DNA of 34,540 nucleotides from Candidatus Ancillula kalotermitis (GTDB lineage Bacteria > Actinomycetota > Actinomycetes > Actinomycetales > Bifidobacteriaceae): positions 1-34,540 of the forward strand of contig JAISRT010000036.1 of assembly GCA_031273495.1 (NCBI GenBank). The letters are read 5' to 3'. The notes beneath the pieces are model-generated. The model was not told where the DNA came from. It searched no databases and saw only the letters and a list, made by a program, of their open reading frames with translations. Made by a program: the position numbers and the translations under genes. Numbering within the stretch: position 1 is the first letter of the stretch; every line of letters starts with the position of its first letter. Below are positions 22,994 to 31,241 of this stretch, one piece after another.

Positions 22994-23929
22994 TTACACT
23001 AGGCCTTCAAAAAGCGGGGTGCTCAAATACCTCTCACCGAAGTCGGGAACTATGACTACTATCTTCTTGCCAGCGTTTTCTGCCCTTTTAGCAATCTCAA
23101 GTGCACCTGCCACTGCGGCGCCCGCCGAAATCCCAGTCAGCAAGCCTTCCTGAGTCGCCAATTTACGCGCTGTCCGAATTGCGGTCTCACTGTCCACATC
23201 TACAACCTCATCATAAAGCGTCGTGTCTAGAACATCTGGAATGAAGCCTGCCGAAATGCCTTGAATCTTGTGCGGAGACGGCGACCCACCAGTCAACACA
23301 GGGGACTCCTTTGCCTGCACAACGACAGTCTTGAGCCCTGCCTTGCGTGGTTTTAATGCCTGCCCAATGCCCGTTACAGTCCCACCAGTGCCAGCACCGC
23401 TCACAATAATGTCAACCTGCCCGTCAGTGTCTGCCCATATTTCTTCAGCAGTCCCTTCGCGGTGTGCCCGGGGGTTGGCTAGATTACTGAACTGCGACGC
23501 CAAGATAGAGTTAGACGTCTTCTCTGAGAGCTCTTTAGCCTTAGCGTTCGCGCCTTTCATACCTTCCGCTGCTGGAGTCAACACTAATTCTGCTCCAAAC
23601 GCTTTAATCAGTGCGCGTCGCTCCTTCGAGAAACTCTCTGGGAGCACTATCACTACTTTATAACCACGTGCCGCACCAATCATCGCTAGTGCAATTCCAG
23701 TGTTGCCTGAAGTCGCCTCAAAGATTGTCCCACCAGGCGTCAGTTTGCCAGACTTCTCAGCATCGTCAACAATAGCGACGCCAATCCTGTCCTTCACCGA
23801 GTTCGCGGGGTTGTAGAATTCCAACTTAGCGTAGACCTCGGCACCTACACCAGCCTCCTCAGTGACTTTATTCAGCTTGACGAGCGGGGTGTTTCCTATA
23901 ACTTTCGTAACGTCATCATATATTTTCAT
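22994..23929 (-). CDS. cysK: Cysteine synthase (O-acetylserine sulfhydrylase)
   Basis: The 311-residue PLP enzyme converts O-acetylserine and sulfide to cysteine. The PLP lysine is in NPANSVKDR, the substrate loop is TSGNTGIAL, and the phosphate loop is [23 protein letters not shown] is the usual region contacted by the CysE tail. ATG 23929 is preceded by AAAGGAAC and gives the standard N-terminus ([18 protein letters not shown]). The frame remains open 78 bases further upstream, across the promoter. With cysE it forms a two-gene cysteine pathway. Confidence 0.96.
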   Translation of the reverse strand: MKIYDDVTKVIGNTPLVKLNKVTEEAGVGAEVYAKLEFYNPANSVKDRIGVAIVDDAEKSGKLTPGGTIFEATSGNTGIALAMIGAARGYKVVIVLPESFSKERRALIKAFGAELVLTPAAEGMKGANAKAKELSEKTSNSILASQFSNLANPRAHREGTAEEIWADTDGQVDIIVSGAGTGGTVTGIGQALKPRKAGLKTVVVQAKESPVLTGGSPSPHKIQGISAGFIPDVLDTTLYDEVVDVDSETAIRTARKLATQEGLLTGISAGAAVAGALEIAKRAENAGKKIVVIVPDFGERYLSTPLFEGLV

Positions 23930-23956
23930 GTCAGTTCCTTTCTGTCCTTTACTCCT

Positions 23957-23965
23957 ACTATACCA
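23957..23965 (-). promoter_or_regulatory. Promoter of cysK-cysE
   Basis: On the minus strand TATAGT occupies 23962-23957, about 28 bases before ATG 23929. The short leader contains a Shine-Dalgarno sequence (AAAGGAAC), so this unit is not leaderless. Confidence 0.55.
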
Positions 23966-24085
23966 ACATCCTACGTAAAAATAGCGCTGTATTTCCGATT
24001 TTCGCAAGATTACTGCTACAAAAATTGGTGTAATTTAACGCATACTACACAAAACTACAGTATTTTATGTAGCGTGGCGTTCTTC

Positions 24086-24114
24086 TGTCATCCTTGGGCT
24101 TGTCCCGAGGATCT
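24086..24114. repeat. Dispersed hairpin repeat, copy 2
   Basis: This is the same 29-base unit as at 10-38. The stem ATCCTTGGG (24090-24098) pairs with CCCGAGGAT (24104-24112), loop CTTGT. The second element (AATAAAGC-AAAGGTGACATT, 24153-24172) lies closer than in copy 1, so about 80 bases differ in between. It lies in the 24008-24219 gap between cysK and the GT8 gene. Confidence 0.7.
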
Positions 24115-24168
24115 TCTGGCGCGATGTACTTTATGGACCCAGTGCAGTGTGGAATAAAGCAAAGGTGA

Positions 24169-24197
24169 CATTCGCCCCGCTGGGCGCCCCGCGAATG
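24169..24197. repeat. GC-rich hairpin upstream of the GT8 gene
   Basis: CATTCGC (24169-24175) pairs with GCGAATG (24191-24197); an alternative inner stem is CGCCC/GGGCG (24173-24177 with 24182-24186). The word GCGAATGAAGT after it recurs after another hairpin at 34380-34390. Confidence 0.5.
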
Positions 24198-24204
24198 AAG
24201 TCAG

Positions 24205-24219
24205 TGCTATACTAGTGGA
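24205..24219 (+). promoter_or_regulatory. Leaderless promoter of the GT8 gene
   Basis: TGCTATACT (24205-24213), then AGTGGA, then ATG 24220. No Shine-Dalgarno sequence and no clear -35. Confidence 0.85.
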
Positions 24220-25167
24220 ATGAAAGAAAAAATTGTTGTAGGATATTCCTCAAGTTATGAGTATATGACATATCTGCCAGTTCAGATTTTTACGGTTCTC
24301 GAAAATAATCAAGATTGCGACTTTGAGATTTACATTCTATGTGACAGTATCAACGAGTTCGCCCAAGAGAACATTAAAAAGGTTGTGATGCATTTTAAGG
24401 ACGTGAATGTTGATATTCACTATCATGAAGTTGATGATTCTTTTTTTGACGGCAAACTTCCAAAATGGCACGGCTCATATGCTACGTTATACAGTTTGCT
24501 TTATGAGCAACTTCTTTCTGACGTTTCTAAAATTCTATTTTTCAATATTGACACAATAGTTTTCGGTTCCTTAAAAGAGTACTGGAATACTGATTTAACC
24601 AACTGTTTATGGGCTGGTGCCAATGATGATTTCCTTCCGGATGTTCTTCAAAAAGTGAATAAAAAGTATAATATATCGACAAATGTAAATTGTTCTTCAA
24701 TTATACTGAATTTAGATGGAGTGCGAAATGAAGGAGTGACTACTGACTTTTTTCTTCGTAATCTAAAACATGAAGTCGCACAACTTCACGCAGATCAAGG
24801 AATTTATAACTTAGTGCTCGGGAGTAGAACAAAATTTGTCGATAAAAAATACTCATACATGTTTACTATGAATCCATATTGCGACCTACAATTCAAAAAA
24901 GATTTCAATGCTGGAAAAGTTATTGTTTTAGCGACTTATAACGGCGCAAACCCTTGGGAAGCATCGCCTTTCTTCTATTCTACGCATTATTATTGGAAAT
25001 GTTTTGATAGAGTTAAGGCAATCTGTGGAGGAAGTTTAGGGTTCGAAAAAAAGACACGCCTTTGGTATATTAAAAATCACAAGTTTTTCAAAGCACTTTG
25101 CCCGAAGTTCCTATATCATTTTATCATTTTCGTGTCAAACAAAATCGGCAAAGAAGTTCCGTTCTAA
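24220..25167 (+). CDS. GT8-family glycosyltransferase
   Basis: The 315-residue GT-A enzyme probably adds glucose or galactose to a surface glycan. Family features are KIVVGYSSSYEYMTYLPVQI at the N-terminus, SYATLYSLLYEQLL, SKILFFNIDTIVFGSLKEYW where the metal-binding DxD is normally found (here NID), and HADQGIYNLV. It is clearly more AT-rich than the flanking genes (22 of 60 bases are G or C in 24241-24300) and prefers A/T third positions, suggesting later acquisition. It is flanked on the left by the hairpin repeat. The end (FLYHFIIFVSNKIG) is basic and hydrophobic, possibly membrane-associated. Confidence 0.85.
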   Translation: MKEKIVVGYSSSYEYMTYLPVQIFTVLENNQDCDFEIYILCDSINEFAQENIKKVVMHFKDVNVDIHYHEVDDSFFDGKLPKWHGSYATLYSLLYEQLLSDVSKILFFNIDTIVFGSLKEYWNTDLTNCLWAGANDDFLPDVLQKVNKKYNISTNVNCSSIILNLDGVRNEGVTTDFFLRNLKHEVAQLHADQGIYNLVLGSRTKFVDKKYSYMFTMNPYCDLQFKKDFNAGKVIVLATYNGANPWEASPFFYSTHYYWKCFDRVKAICGGSLGFEKKTRLWYIKNHKFFKALCPKFLYHFIIFVSNKIGKEVPF

Positions 25168-25189
25168 AAGTGGGTGCCGAAAAGGATTA

Positions 25190-26788
25190 GTGCTTAAAGT
25201 TCGTGATGTAGAGATCAGGATCGGTGACCGCCTTCTGATGAAAAATGTGACGTTCAATGTCAACCCAGGTGATCGAATTGGGCTGGTGGGACGAAACGGA
25301 GCGGGGAAAACTACTCTAACCAAGATTCTCGCTGGGGTTAATCAGCCGACGCGGGGGAGTGTGGCATTCGACGGGTCGCTAGGCTACCTTCCGCAAGACA
25401 CTGAGCCTGCGGACCCAAAACAAACGGCATTAGAGCGCATTATGCAGGCGCGTGACCTATCTAAATTGCAGAGTAGAATGCGTGAACTTGAGCTAGACAT
25501 GGCGAGCCCTGACCCCGCAATAATGGAGAAAGCGATGGAAGTGTATCCTAAAGTGATGGAGGAGTTCGAAGCAGCTGGTGGCTATAATGCTGAGTCTGAC
25601 GCCGAGAGAATTGCTGCAGGGTTGGGCATCGATGAGGAGCAACTACTGACCGAGCTCGGCAACCTTTCTGGAGGGCAACGCAGGAGAATTGAGCTCGCGC
25701 GCATTCTGTATTCTAATGCGGACACACTGCTTCTCGACGAGCCAACCAACCATCTGGACGCCGACTCAATCACATGGCTTAAGAGCTTCTTGGCGACGTT
25801 TACTGGAGGGTTCGTGATGATTTCGCATGATGTTGAGCTACTTGAGGAGACCATAAATCGAGTGTTCTTTCTTGACCCCACACGCGCTTGCATCGATCAA
25901 TACAATATGACGTATAAGAAGTATCTGAAGCAACTTGAAATGGACACTCAGCGCAGGGAAACTGAACGCGCAGTGGCTGAGAAAAAAGCCGCCGAACTTA
26001 CCGCGCAGGGCAACAAAATGCGAGCGAAAGCCACGAAAGCGGTTGCTGCACAACAGATGTTAAAGCGCGCGGAAAAGATGCTAGACTCGCTTGAGGAAGT
26101 GCGACAAGTAGAGCAAGTTGCCGCACTCCGGTTTCCTCCGCCCAAACATGCGGGCAAGACTCCGTTGACAGCAACTGGGTTAGCGAAAAGCTATGGCGAA
26201 GTGAAAGTTTGGCGTGGCATTGACTTGGCAATCGACAAGGGCTCTAGGGTGGTTGTTTTAGGCAGAAACGGTGCAGGGAAGACAACGCTCTTAAAAGTGC
26301 TTATGGGCGTTGAGGACGCGGACAGTGGGACTGTTGAACCTGGTTACGGCCTCTGTCTTGGATACTTCGCGCAGGAACATAACACTATTGACGATACGGC
26401 GACACTTGAAACTAACCTACGGAGAGTTGCACCTGATTACAATGATACAGAGATACGTAATGTGCTCGGTAGTTTTGGGTTCCCCGGCGACGCGGTCAAG
26501 AAGGTAGCGAAAGTGCTCTCCGGTGGCGAGAAAACACGTCTGGCGCTGGCGATGCTTGTTGTCACAGGCGCAAATGTCCTCTTGCTGGACGAGCCAACGA
26601 ATAACCTTGACCCAGCCTCGCGTGAGGAAATTCTGAAGGCACTGCGCAACTTCGAGGGTGCAATTGTTCTCGTCAGTCATGATGTCGGCGCAGTCGAGGC
26701 TCTGAACCCTGAGCGTGTGTTACTGCTACCCGAAGCGCGTGAGGACCTCTGGAAAGATGAGTATATCGAGTTGATCACTCACGAGTAA
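25190..26788 (+). CDS. ABC-F family ATPase (second copy type)
   Basis: The 532-residue protein has two ATP-binding cassettes and no membrane helices. Cassette 1: GRNGAGKTT (about 34-42), LSGGQRRRIELARIL, LLLDEPTNHLDADS. Cassette 2: GRNGAGKTTLL, LSGGEKTRLALAML, LLLDEPTNNLDPAS. The charged linker between them is rich in Ala, Lys and Glu. It differs from EttA at 1342 in linker and ends, and resembles the common housekeeping actinobacterial ABC-F protein rather than a known resistance protein; its role at the ribosome is inferred from the family. GTG 25190 has AAAGGA just upstream. It follows the AT-rich GT8 gene by 22 bases but has normal composition. Confidence 0.87.
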   Translation: MLKVRDVEIRIGDRLLMKNVTFNVNPGDRIGLVGRNGAGKTTLTKILAGVNQPTRGSVAFDGSLGYLPQDTEPADPKQTALERIMQARDLSKLQSRMRELELDMASPDPAIMEKAMEVYPKVMEEFEAAGGYNAESDAERIAAGLGIDEEQLLTELGNLSGGQRRRIELARILYSNADTLLLDEPTNHLDADSITWLKSFLATFTGGFVMISHDVELLEETINRVFFLDPTRACIDQYNMTYKKYLKQLEMDTQRRETERAVAEKKAAELTAQGNKMRAKATKAVAAQQMLKRAEKMLDSLEEVRQVEQVAALRFPPPKHAGKTPLTATGLAKSYGEVKVWRGIDLAIDKGSRVVVLGRNGAGKTTLLKVLMGVEDADSGTVEPGYGLCLGYFAQEHNTIDDTATLETNLRRVAPDYNDTEIRNVLGSFGFPGDAVKKVAKVLSGGEKTRLALAMLVVTGANVLLLDEPTNNLDPASREEILKALRNFEGAIVLVSHDVGAVEALNPERVLLLPEAREDLWKDEYIELITHE

Positions 26789-26826
26789 TGTGCTATCGAC
26801 GCTGATTTAACTATTCAGACTGTTTG

Positions 26827-26841
26827 TGCTAGACTAGTGAT
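26827..26841 (+). promoter_or_regulatory. Promoter of rplY-pth
   Basis: TGCTAGACT (26827-26835) is followed by AGTGAT and an ATG at 26842, the same layout as the leaderless genes, although rplY itself starts 90 bases further on. Confidence 0.8.
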
Positions 26842-26877
26842 ATGGCGAGGGGGGTTGCCCCAGGTGTTTGTGCGTGA
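26842..26877 (+). CDS. Possible 11-residue leader peptide before rplY
   Basis: ATG 26842 lies at the exact leaderless position and opens an 11-codon frame (MARGVAPGVCA) ending in TGA. It is in frame with rplY, and its DNA forms a GGGG-TTG-CCCC hairpin (26852-26862). It could be a regulatory leader or chance; nothing else supports translation. Confidence 0.35.
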   Translation: MARGVAPGVCA

Positions 26878-26931
26878 AAAATGCGTAACCGTCTGAGCAG
26901 CGTATCCCGTTATCGACAGAAAGGAAAAACA

Positions 26932-27540
26932 ATGGCAGATTATCAATTCAATGCACCAGTTCGGTCAGACTTCGGAAAGGGGTTCGCGCGCCGTGCGAGG
27001 GCTGCGGGGAGTGTCCCGTCAGTGATTTATTCGAAGGGCGAAACCCCCCTACACATTATGCTACCTATGCATGAAGTAACACAAGCGGTCCGTCTGCCTA
27101 ACGCACTTTTTGAGGTAGAGGTTGAAGGGTCTAAGTACAATGCACTCGTTAAGCATGTCCAGCGCGACTTCGTTACGCGTCAGATTGAGCATGTAGACCT
27201 GCTCGAAGTGGATTCTAAGCAAATAGTGACTGTTGCAGTAGAGCTTAAAGTGGAGGGCGAAACGAAGCCAGGTAGCAAAGCAGTCGTGAGCGTGAAGACT
27301 GTTGAAGTTCATACACCAGCGGGGTCAATTCCGCGTAATGTGATTCTTGATATTGACGGTTCGGACATCGGTGCACATTTTAAAATCGCAGACATTAAGT
27401 TCCCTGACGGTGTGGTTAGCGCTGTCGACGATTCCCGTATCATAGTTGCCGTGAAAGAGCTGGCGAAGAAGAAGGAAACTCAGATTGATGTTGCAGGTGG
27501 CGGTTCAGATGCTGACGCCGGCGCGTCGGATGCTGCATAA
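26932..27540 (+). CDS. rplY: 50S ribosomal protein L25 (CTC family)
   Basis: The 202-residue two-domain L25/CTC protein binds 5S rRNA. The N-terminal L25 domain (about 1-90) runs FNAPVRSDFGKGFARRARAAG, VPSVIYSKGETP and FVTRQIEHVDLLEVD; the C-terminal TL5/CTC domain contains VEVHTPAGSIPRNVILDI, and a Gly/Asp/Ala tail closes it. ATG 26932 has AAAGGAAAAA upstream. An in-frame ATG at 26881 would add 17 unlikely residues. It precedes pth, a pairing usual in actinobacteria. Confidence 0.95.
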   Translation: MADYQFNAPVRSDFGKGFARRARAAGSVPSVIYSKGETPLHIMLPMHEVTQAVRLPNALFEVEVEGSKYNALVKHVQRDFVTRQIEHVDLLEVDSKQIVTVAVELKVEGETKPGSKAVVSVKTVEVHTPAGSIPRNVILDIDGSDIGAHFKIADIKFPDGVVSAVDDSRIIVAVKELAKKKETQIDVAGGGSDADAGASDAA

Positions 27541-27625
27541 GAGGTAGTATCTCATTCTAGCAGATGCGTGCGTGTGTGAATGCGCAGTGTAGTGTCAAGT
27601 TATGTAGTATAAGCAAGATGGGTCA

Positions 27626-28183
27626 GTGTTGAAGATTATATGCGGTTTAGGCAATCCTGGTGCGAAATACCATAACACTCCGCATAACGCAGGGTTCAAG
27701 GTTTTGGACATCCTCGCTGAGCGTTTAGGAGTAGGATGGGGCAACAAGTTTCAGGCAAAGGTCGCTTCTGCGAGCGTTCAGGGGCAAAAAGTTCTGCTAG
27801 TCAAGCCGGGCACTTTTATGAACGTTTCGGGTGGACCACTTAATCAGGTGGCGAAGTATTTCAAAGTTGATGCATCTGAGATTATCGTTGTGCATGATGA
27901 TATTGACCTCGAGTTCGGGGTGATCAGAGCAAAACGGGGTGGTGGAAATGCTGGGCACAATGGGCTTAAGTCAATAGAGTCGGCGCTCTCAAGCAAGGAA
28001 TTTCTCCGAGTTCGCGTTGGTGTTGGTCGCAATGGTGACGCGGCAGACTACGTTTTGCGCTCATTTTCGGGCAAACTACTCACCGAGTTCGACGACTATT
28101 GTGATACTGCTGCATCTGTCGCAGAGGACCTACTAAACTTACCGCTTGAAGAGGTGCAACAGAAGTGGCATACTAGAAGTTGA
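27626..28183 (+). CDS. pth: Peptidyl-tRNA hydrolase
   Basis: The 185-residue cytoplasmic esterase recycles peptidyl-tRNA released from stalled ribosomes. Active-site features are all present: IICGLGNPG, catalytic His in [29 protein letters not shown] and [15 protein letters not shown] 27626 gives the usual N-terminus ([11 protein letters not shown]); the Shine-Dalgarno sequence is weak. The 85 bases after rplY show no strong promoter, so readthrough from rplY is likely. Confidence 0.95.
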   Translation: MLKIICGLGNPGAKYHNTPHNAGFKVLDILAERLGVGWGNKFQAKVASASVQGQKVLLVKPGTFMNVSGGPLNQVAKYFKVDASEIIVVHDDIDLEFGVIRAKRGGGNAGHNGLKSIESALSSKEFLRVRVGVGRNGDAADYVLRSFSGKLLTEFDDYCDTAASVAEDLLNLPLEEVQQKWHTRS

Positions 28184-28212
28184 CGCTAGCAATGCATCAC
28201 AGTGCGTGTTTG

Positions 28213-28221
28213 TGCTATACT
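28213..28221 (+). promoter_or_regulatory. Promoter of atpA
   Basis: TGCTATACT (28213-28221) lies 27 bases before ATG 28249. Six bases downstream of the -10 there is an in-frame ATT (28228), but the leader also has AAGGAG before the ATG. Confidence 0.85.
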
Positions 28222-28248
28222 TGTGATATTGGTCAAGAAGGAGAAGAA

Positions 28249-29985
28249 ATGGCTGAAATTACTATAAGTTCATCAAGTATTCGCAAGGCGCTAGATAGTT
28301 TCGTGAAGAACTACTCGGTTGAGGCTACGACTACGAAAGAGGTCGGGCATGTGACTGTCGCAGGCGATGGTATAGTTCATGTTGAAGGTCTTAACGGGTG
28401 CATGGCGTCCGAGTTGTTGAAGTTCGAAGATGGCACACTCGGGCTAGCGATGAACCTTGATGAGCGGGAAATCGGTGCAGTTATTCTTGGTGACTTTGAA
28501 GGCATTGAAGAGGGTCAAGAGGTGTATCGAACTGGCGAAGTACTATCGGTTCCCGTGGGTGAAGGCTATCTCGGGAGAGTTGTAGACCCGATGGGGACAC
28601 CGATTGACGGGCTAGGTGACATTAAAACTGAAGGACGGCGTGTTCTTGAGGCTCAAGCACCTGGTGTTATGCAACGAAAGAGTGTCCACGAACCTCTGCA
28701 CACTGGTATTAAAGCGATTGATACTATGACACCAATTGGGCGCGGTCAACGCCAGCTGATAATCGGTGACCGCAAGACTGGTAAAACCGCCATAGCAATT
28801 GACACTATCATCAACCAGAAAGAGGACTGGGAATCTGGAGACCCTTCAAAGCAGGTGCGCTGTATCTACGTCGCAATCGGACAAAAGGGCTCTACAATCG
28901 CAACTGTCAAGGCGGCACTCGAAGATGCTGGTGCAATGGAATACACCACAATAGTTGCTGCACCCGCGTCAGATTCGGCTGGTTTCAAATACCTCGCCCC
29001 TTACACAGGTTCAGCAATCGGGCAGCACTGGATGTATAATGGTAAGCATGTGTTAATTATTTTCGACGACTTGAGCAAGCAGGCGGAGGCGTATCGTTCA
29101 GTTTCACTCCTACTTCGCCGTCCCCCAGGGCGTGAGGCGTATCCTGGTGATGTTTTCTACTTGCATAGTCGGTTGCTCGAGCGGTGTGCAAAGGTTAGCG
29201 ATGAACTTGGCGGTGGCTCTATGACTGGTCTGCCGATTATTGAAACTAAGGCGAACGACGTTTCGGCATACATCCCCACAAATGTTATTTCTATCACTGA
29301 CGGGCAGATTTTCCTGCAGTCTGACCTGTTCAACGCGAACCAAAGGCCTGCTGTTGATGTAGGAATCTCAGTATCACGTGTGGGTGGTGCAGCACAAACC
29401 AAGGCTATGAAAAAAGTTGCAGCCAGCCTAAAGATAGAGTTGGCGCAATACCGCTCGCTCCAGAGTTTCGCAATGTTCGCTAGTGATCTTGATGCAGCGT
29501 CAAAAGCCCAACTAGCAAGGGGTGAACGCCTGACTGAGCTGCTTAAGCAAGACCAGTATGACCCGTATTCATTCGATAAGCAGGTAGTTATGATCTGGGC
29601 TGGTCTGCAAGGGAAGCTCGACGATGTTGAGGTGAAGGACGTCAAAAAGTTCGAAACTGAGTTCCTTGAGTATCTGGGGCACAAGACGAATATACTTGAC
29701 GTGATTAAAGCCACTTCGGATGTTAGCGACGCGACAATAGAGAAGCTGAGAGAGGCTATTGACAACTTCCGCGAGTTCTTCATTTCTGGCGACAAGAAAC
29801 TGCTATCTGAGGTGAAGATTAATGTTAAACTGCCCGAAATCAAGCAGGAGACGATTAAGAAGAGCACAAGGGCGAGCAAGCCAGAAGTCAAGAAACCAGT
29901 GGCGAAAACCGCTGCTGCCAAGAAACCAGTTGCGAAGAAGCCTGCCGCTACGAAGACGAAAAAGGAGTCCGCTAAGAAGGTGTAA
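28249..29985 (+). CDS. atpA: F1Fo ATP synthase subunit alpha, with long basic tail
   Basis: The 578-residue non-catalytic nucleotide-binding subunit of the F1 head. The Walker A GDRKTGKT lies at 173-180; [34 protein letters not shown] (with the arginine contacting the catalytic site) and [12 protein letters not shown] are intact, so the core looks functional. The C-terminus carries an extra tail of about 40 residues rich in Lys, Ala and Pro, with the repeat KKPVAK; Bifidobacterium AtpA, as I recall it, has a shorter charged extension. The gene has its own promoter and a good Shine-Dalgarno sequence (AAGGAG). Neighbours are pth and a threonine aldolase; atpH, atpG and atpD are absent from the window, which is unusual. 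Confidence 0.95.
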   Translation: MAEITISSSSIRKALDSFVKNYSVEATTTKEVGHVTVAGDGIVHVEGLNGCMASELLKFEDGTLGLAMNLDEREIGAVILGDFEGIEEGQEVYRTGEVLSVPVGEGYLGRVVDPMGTPIDGLGDIKTEGRRVLEAQAPGVMQRKSVHEPLHTGIKAIDTMTPIGRGQRQLIIGDRKTGKTAIAIDTIINQKEDWESGDPSKQVRCIYVAIGQKGSTIATVKAALEDAGAMEYTTIVAAPASDSAGFKYLAPYTGSAIGQHWMYNGKHVLIIFDDLSKQAEAYRSVSLLLRRPPGREAYPGDVFYLHSRLLERCAKVSDELGGGSMTGLPIIETKANDVSAYIPTNVISITDGQIFLQSDLFNANQRPAVDVGISVSRVGGAAQTKAMKKVAASLKIELAQYRSLQSFAMFASDLDAASKAQLARGERLTELLKQDQYDPYSFDKQVVMIWAGLQGKLDDVEVKDVKKFETEFLEYLGHKTNILDVIKATSDVSDATIEKLREAIDNFREFFISGDKKLLSEVKINVKLPEIKQETIKKSTRASKPEVKKPVAKTAAAKKPVAKKPAATKTKKESAKKV

Positions 29986-29987
29986 TA

Positions 29988-31229
29988 ATGGTGTATGAAA
30001 TGTATCCGAAGTCGAACAATCCGTCGGCTCAGTTCGTAGGTTTTGCGAGCGATAATTATGCTGGGGCGCATGAGAACGTTATCAAGTGGCTTGAAGCTGC
30101 CAATTCTGACTTCGCGAGGCCCTATAATGATGACATTTACACTGAGAAGTTCCGCGACATAATGGACAGTATGTTCGGCAAGAAAGTGTCGGTGTTCCCT
30201 AGCTTGAACGGGACTGGGACTAATGTGCTCTGTCTGCGCGCAGTTCTGCCTCGGTGGGGGACCGTTTGTGCGCCCGAAACTGCGCATATTAACACTGACG
30301 AGGCTGGTGCTCCCGAGCATATGGCGGGCTTGAAAATTATGACGGCGCCGACCAAGAACGGCAAGATTCTACCGTCCGATGTGATAACACTTTCCAGGGC
30401 GCTAGGCGACATACACTCTGCGCAGCCGGCAATAGTCTCTATTTCGAACACGACTGAGCGCGGGACGGTGTATTCTGCGGATGAAATTGGTGCGATTGTT
30501 GCCACGGCGCATTCTCGCGGTATGCTGGTGCATGTTGACGGTGCACGGATTTTTAACGCAGTCGTTGCGCAAGGCTACGCTTCAACCCATGAAGGCTTTA
30601 AGGCGATGTATGGTGATACTGGTGTCGATGTGATTAGTCTAGGCGGCACGAAAGTCGGTGCGATGTCGGCGGAAGCTGTGGTCGTTATGCATCCTGAGGG
30701 GTCGGACCTCTGGAGGGGCGCGAAGTTCAGTCAGAAGCAGATGGGGCAACTTTCCTCGAAGGCACGCTACCTCTCTGCACAGTTTCTAGCGTTATTTGAG
30801 GACGATTTGGCGTTCAGCCTCGCGAAGCACGGCAACGATATGATGCAACTACTCTTTCAGAAATACATCAACGCTACTGGGGCAACTAAGGATGTGGCAG
30901 CGTTTCTGTCTGGTGCAACATCCGCCTACGCCTCTGGCAATAACACTCCGCTCGGTGACTCGATGCACAATTTCGAGGACTTTGAGGACCCCTTCACCTA
31001 CCAGTCGAAACCTGACGCCAATGCCTTTTTCCCCACTTTGCCAAACCCAGTGCTCAGTAAACTCCGTGAGAAATACCACTTCTATGATGTCAATGCGACC
31101 GCTGAGAAGACGACTATCCGCCTAATGACGTCATTCGCGACAACTGAGCAGCAGCTTGACGACTTTGTGTGGGCGCTTGGTGAGGCGATGGCTGCTTGCG
31201 GGCTTAATCCGACTAATGGTGCAGGCTAG
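29988..31229 (+). CDS. ltaE: Low-specificity L-threonine aldolase family PLP enzyme
   Basis: The 413-residue fold-type I PLP enzyme likely cleaves L-threonine or allo-threonine to glycine and acetaldehyde. Evidence: SDNYAGAHENVI at the start, FPSLNGTGTNVLCLRA, LVHVDGARIFNA (Asp184 contacting PLP) and SLGGTKVGA with the Schiff-base Lys222. An extra segment of about 35 residues (around 303-340, with NNTPLGDSMHNFEDFEDP) is not typical of the bacterial family. ATG 29988 is two bases after the atpA stop, with AAGGTG upstream, so it is co-transcribed with atpA. Substrate preference cannot be read from the sequence. Confidence 0.88.
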   Translation: MVYEMYPKSNNPSAQFVGFASDNYAGAHENVIKWLEAANSDFARPYNDDIYTEKFRDIMDSMFGKKVSVFPSLNGTGTNVLCLRAVLPRWGTVCAPETAHINTDEAGAPEHMAGLKIMTAPTKNGKILPSDVITLSRALGDIHSAQPAIVSISNTTERGTVYSADEIGAIVATAHSRGMLVHVDGARIFNAVVAQGYASTHEGFKAMYGDTGVDVISLGGTKVGAMSAEAVVVMHPEGSDLWRGAKFSQKQMGQLSSKARYLSAQFLALFEDDLAFSLAKHGNDMMQLLFQKYINATGATKDVAAFLSGATSAYASGNNTPLGDSMHNFEDFEDPFTYQSKPDANAFFPTLPNPVLSKLREKYHFYDVNATAEKTTIRLMTSFATTEQQLDDFVWALGEAMAACGLNPTNGAG

Positions 31230-31241
31230 GGAAGGGGTAGA

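Noticed and set aside
24008-24219. A small gene between cysK and the GT8 gene
   Set aside because: Only repeat elements, a hairpin and promoters are visible; no frame with a plausible start and product.
26842-27540. Selenocysteine or stop readthrough joining the micro-ORF to rplY
   Set aside because: L25 has a normal start and SD at 26932; the in-frame TGA is simply a stop between two frames.
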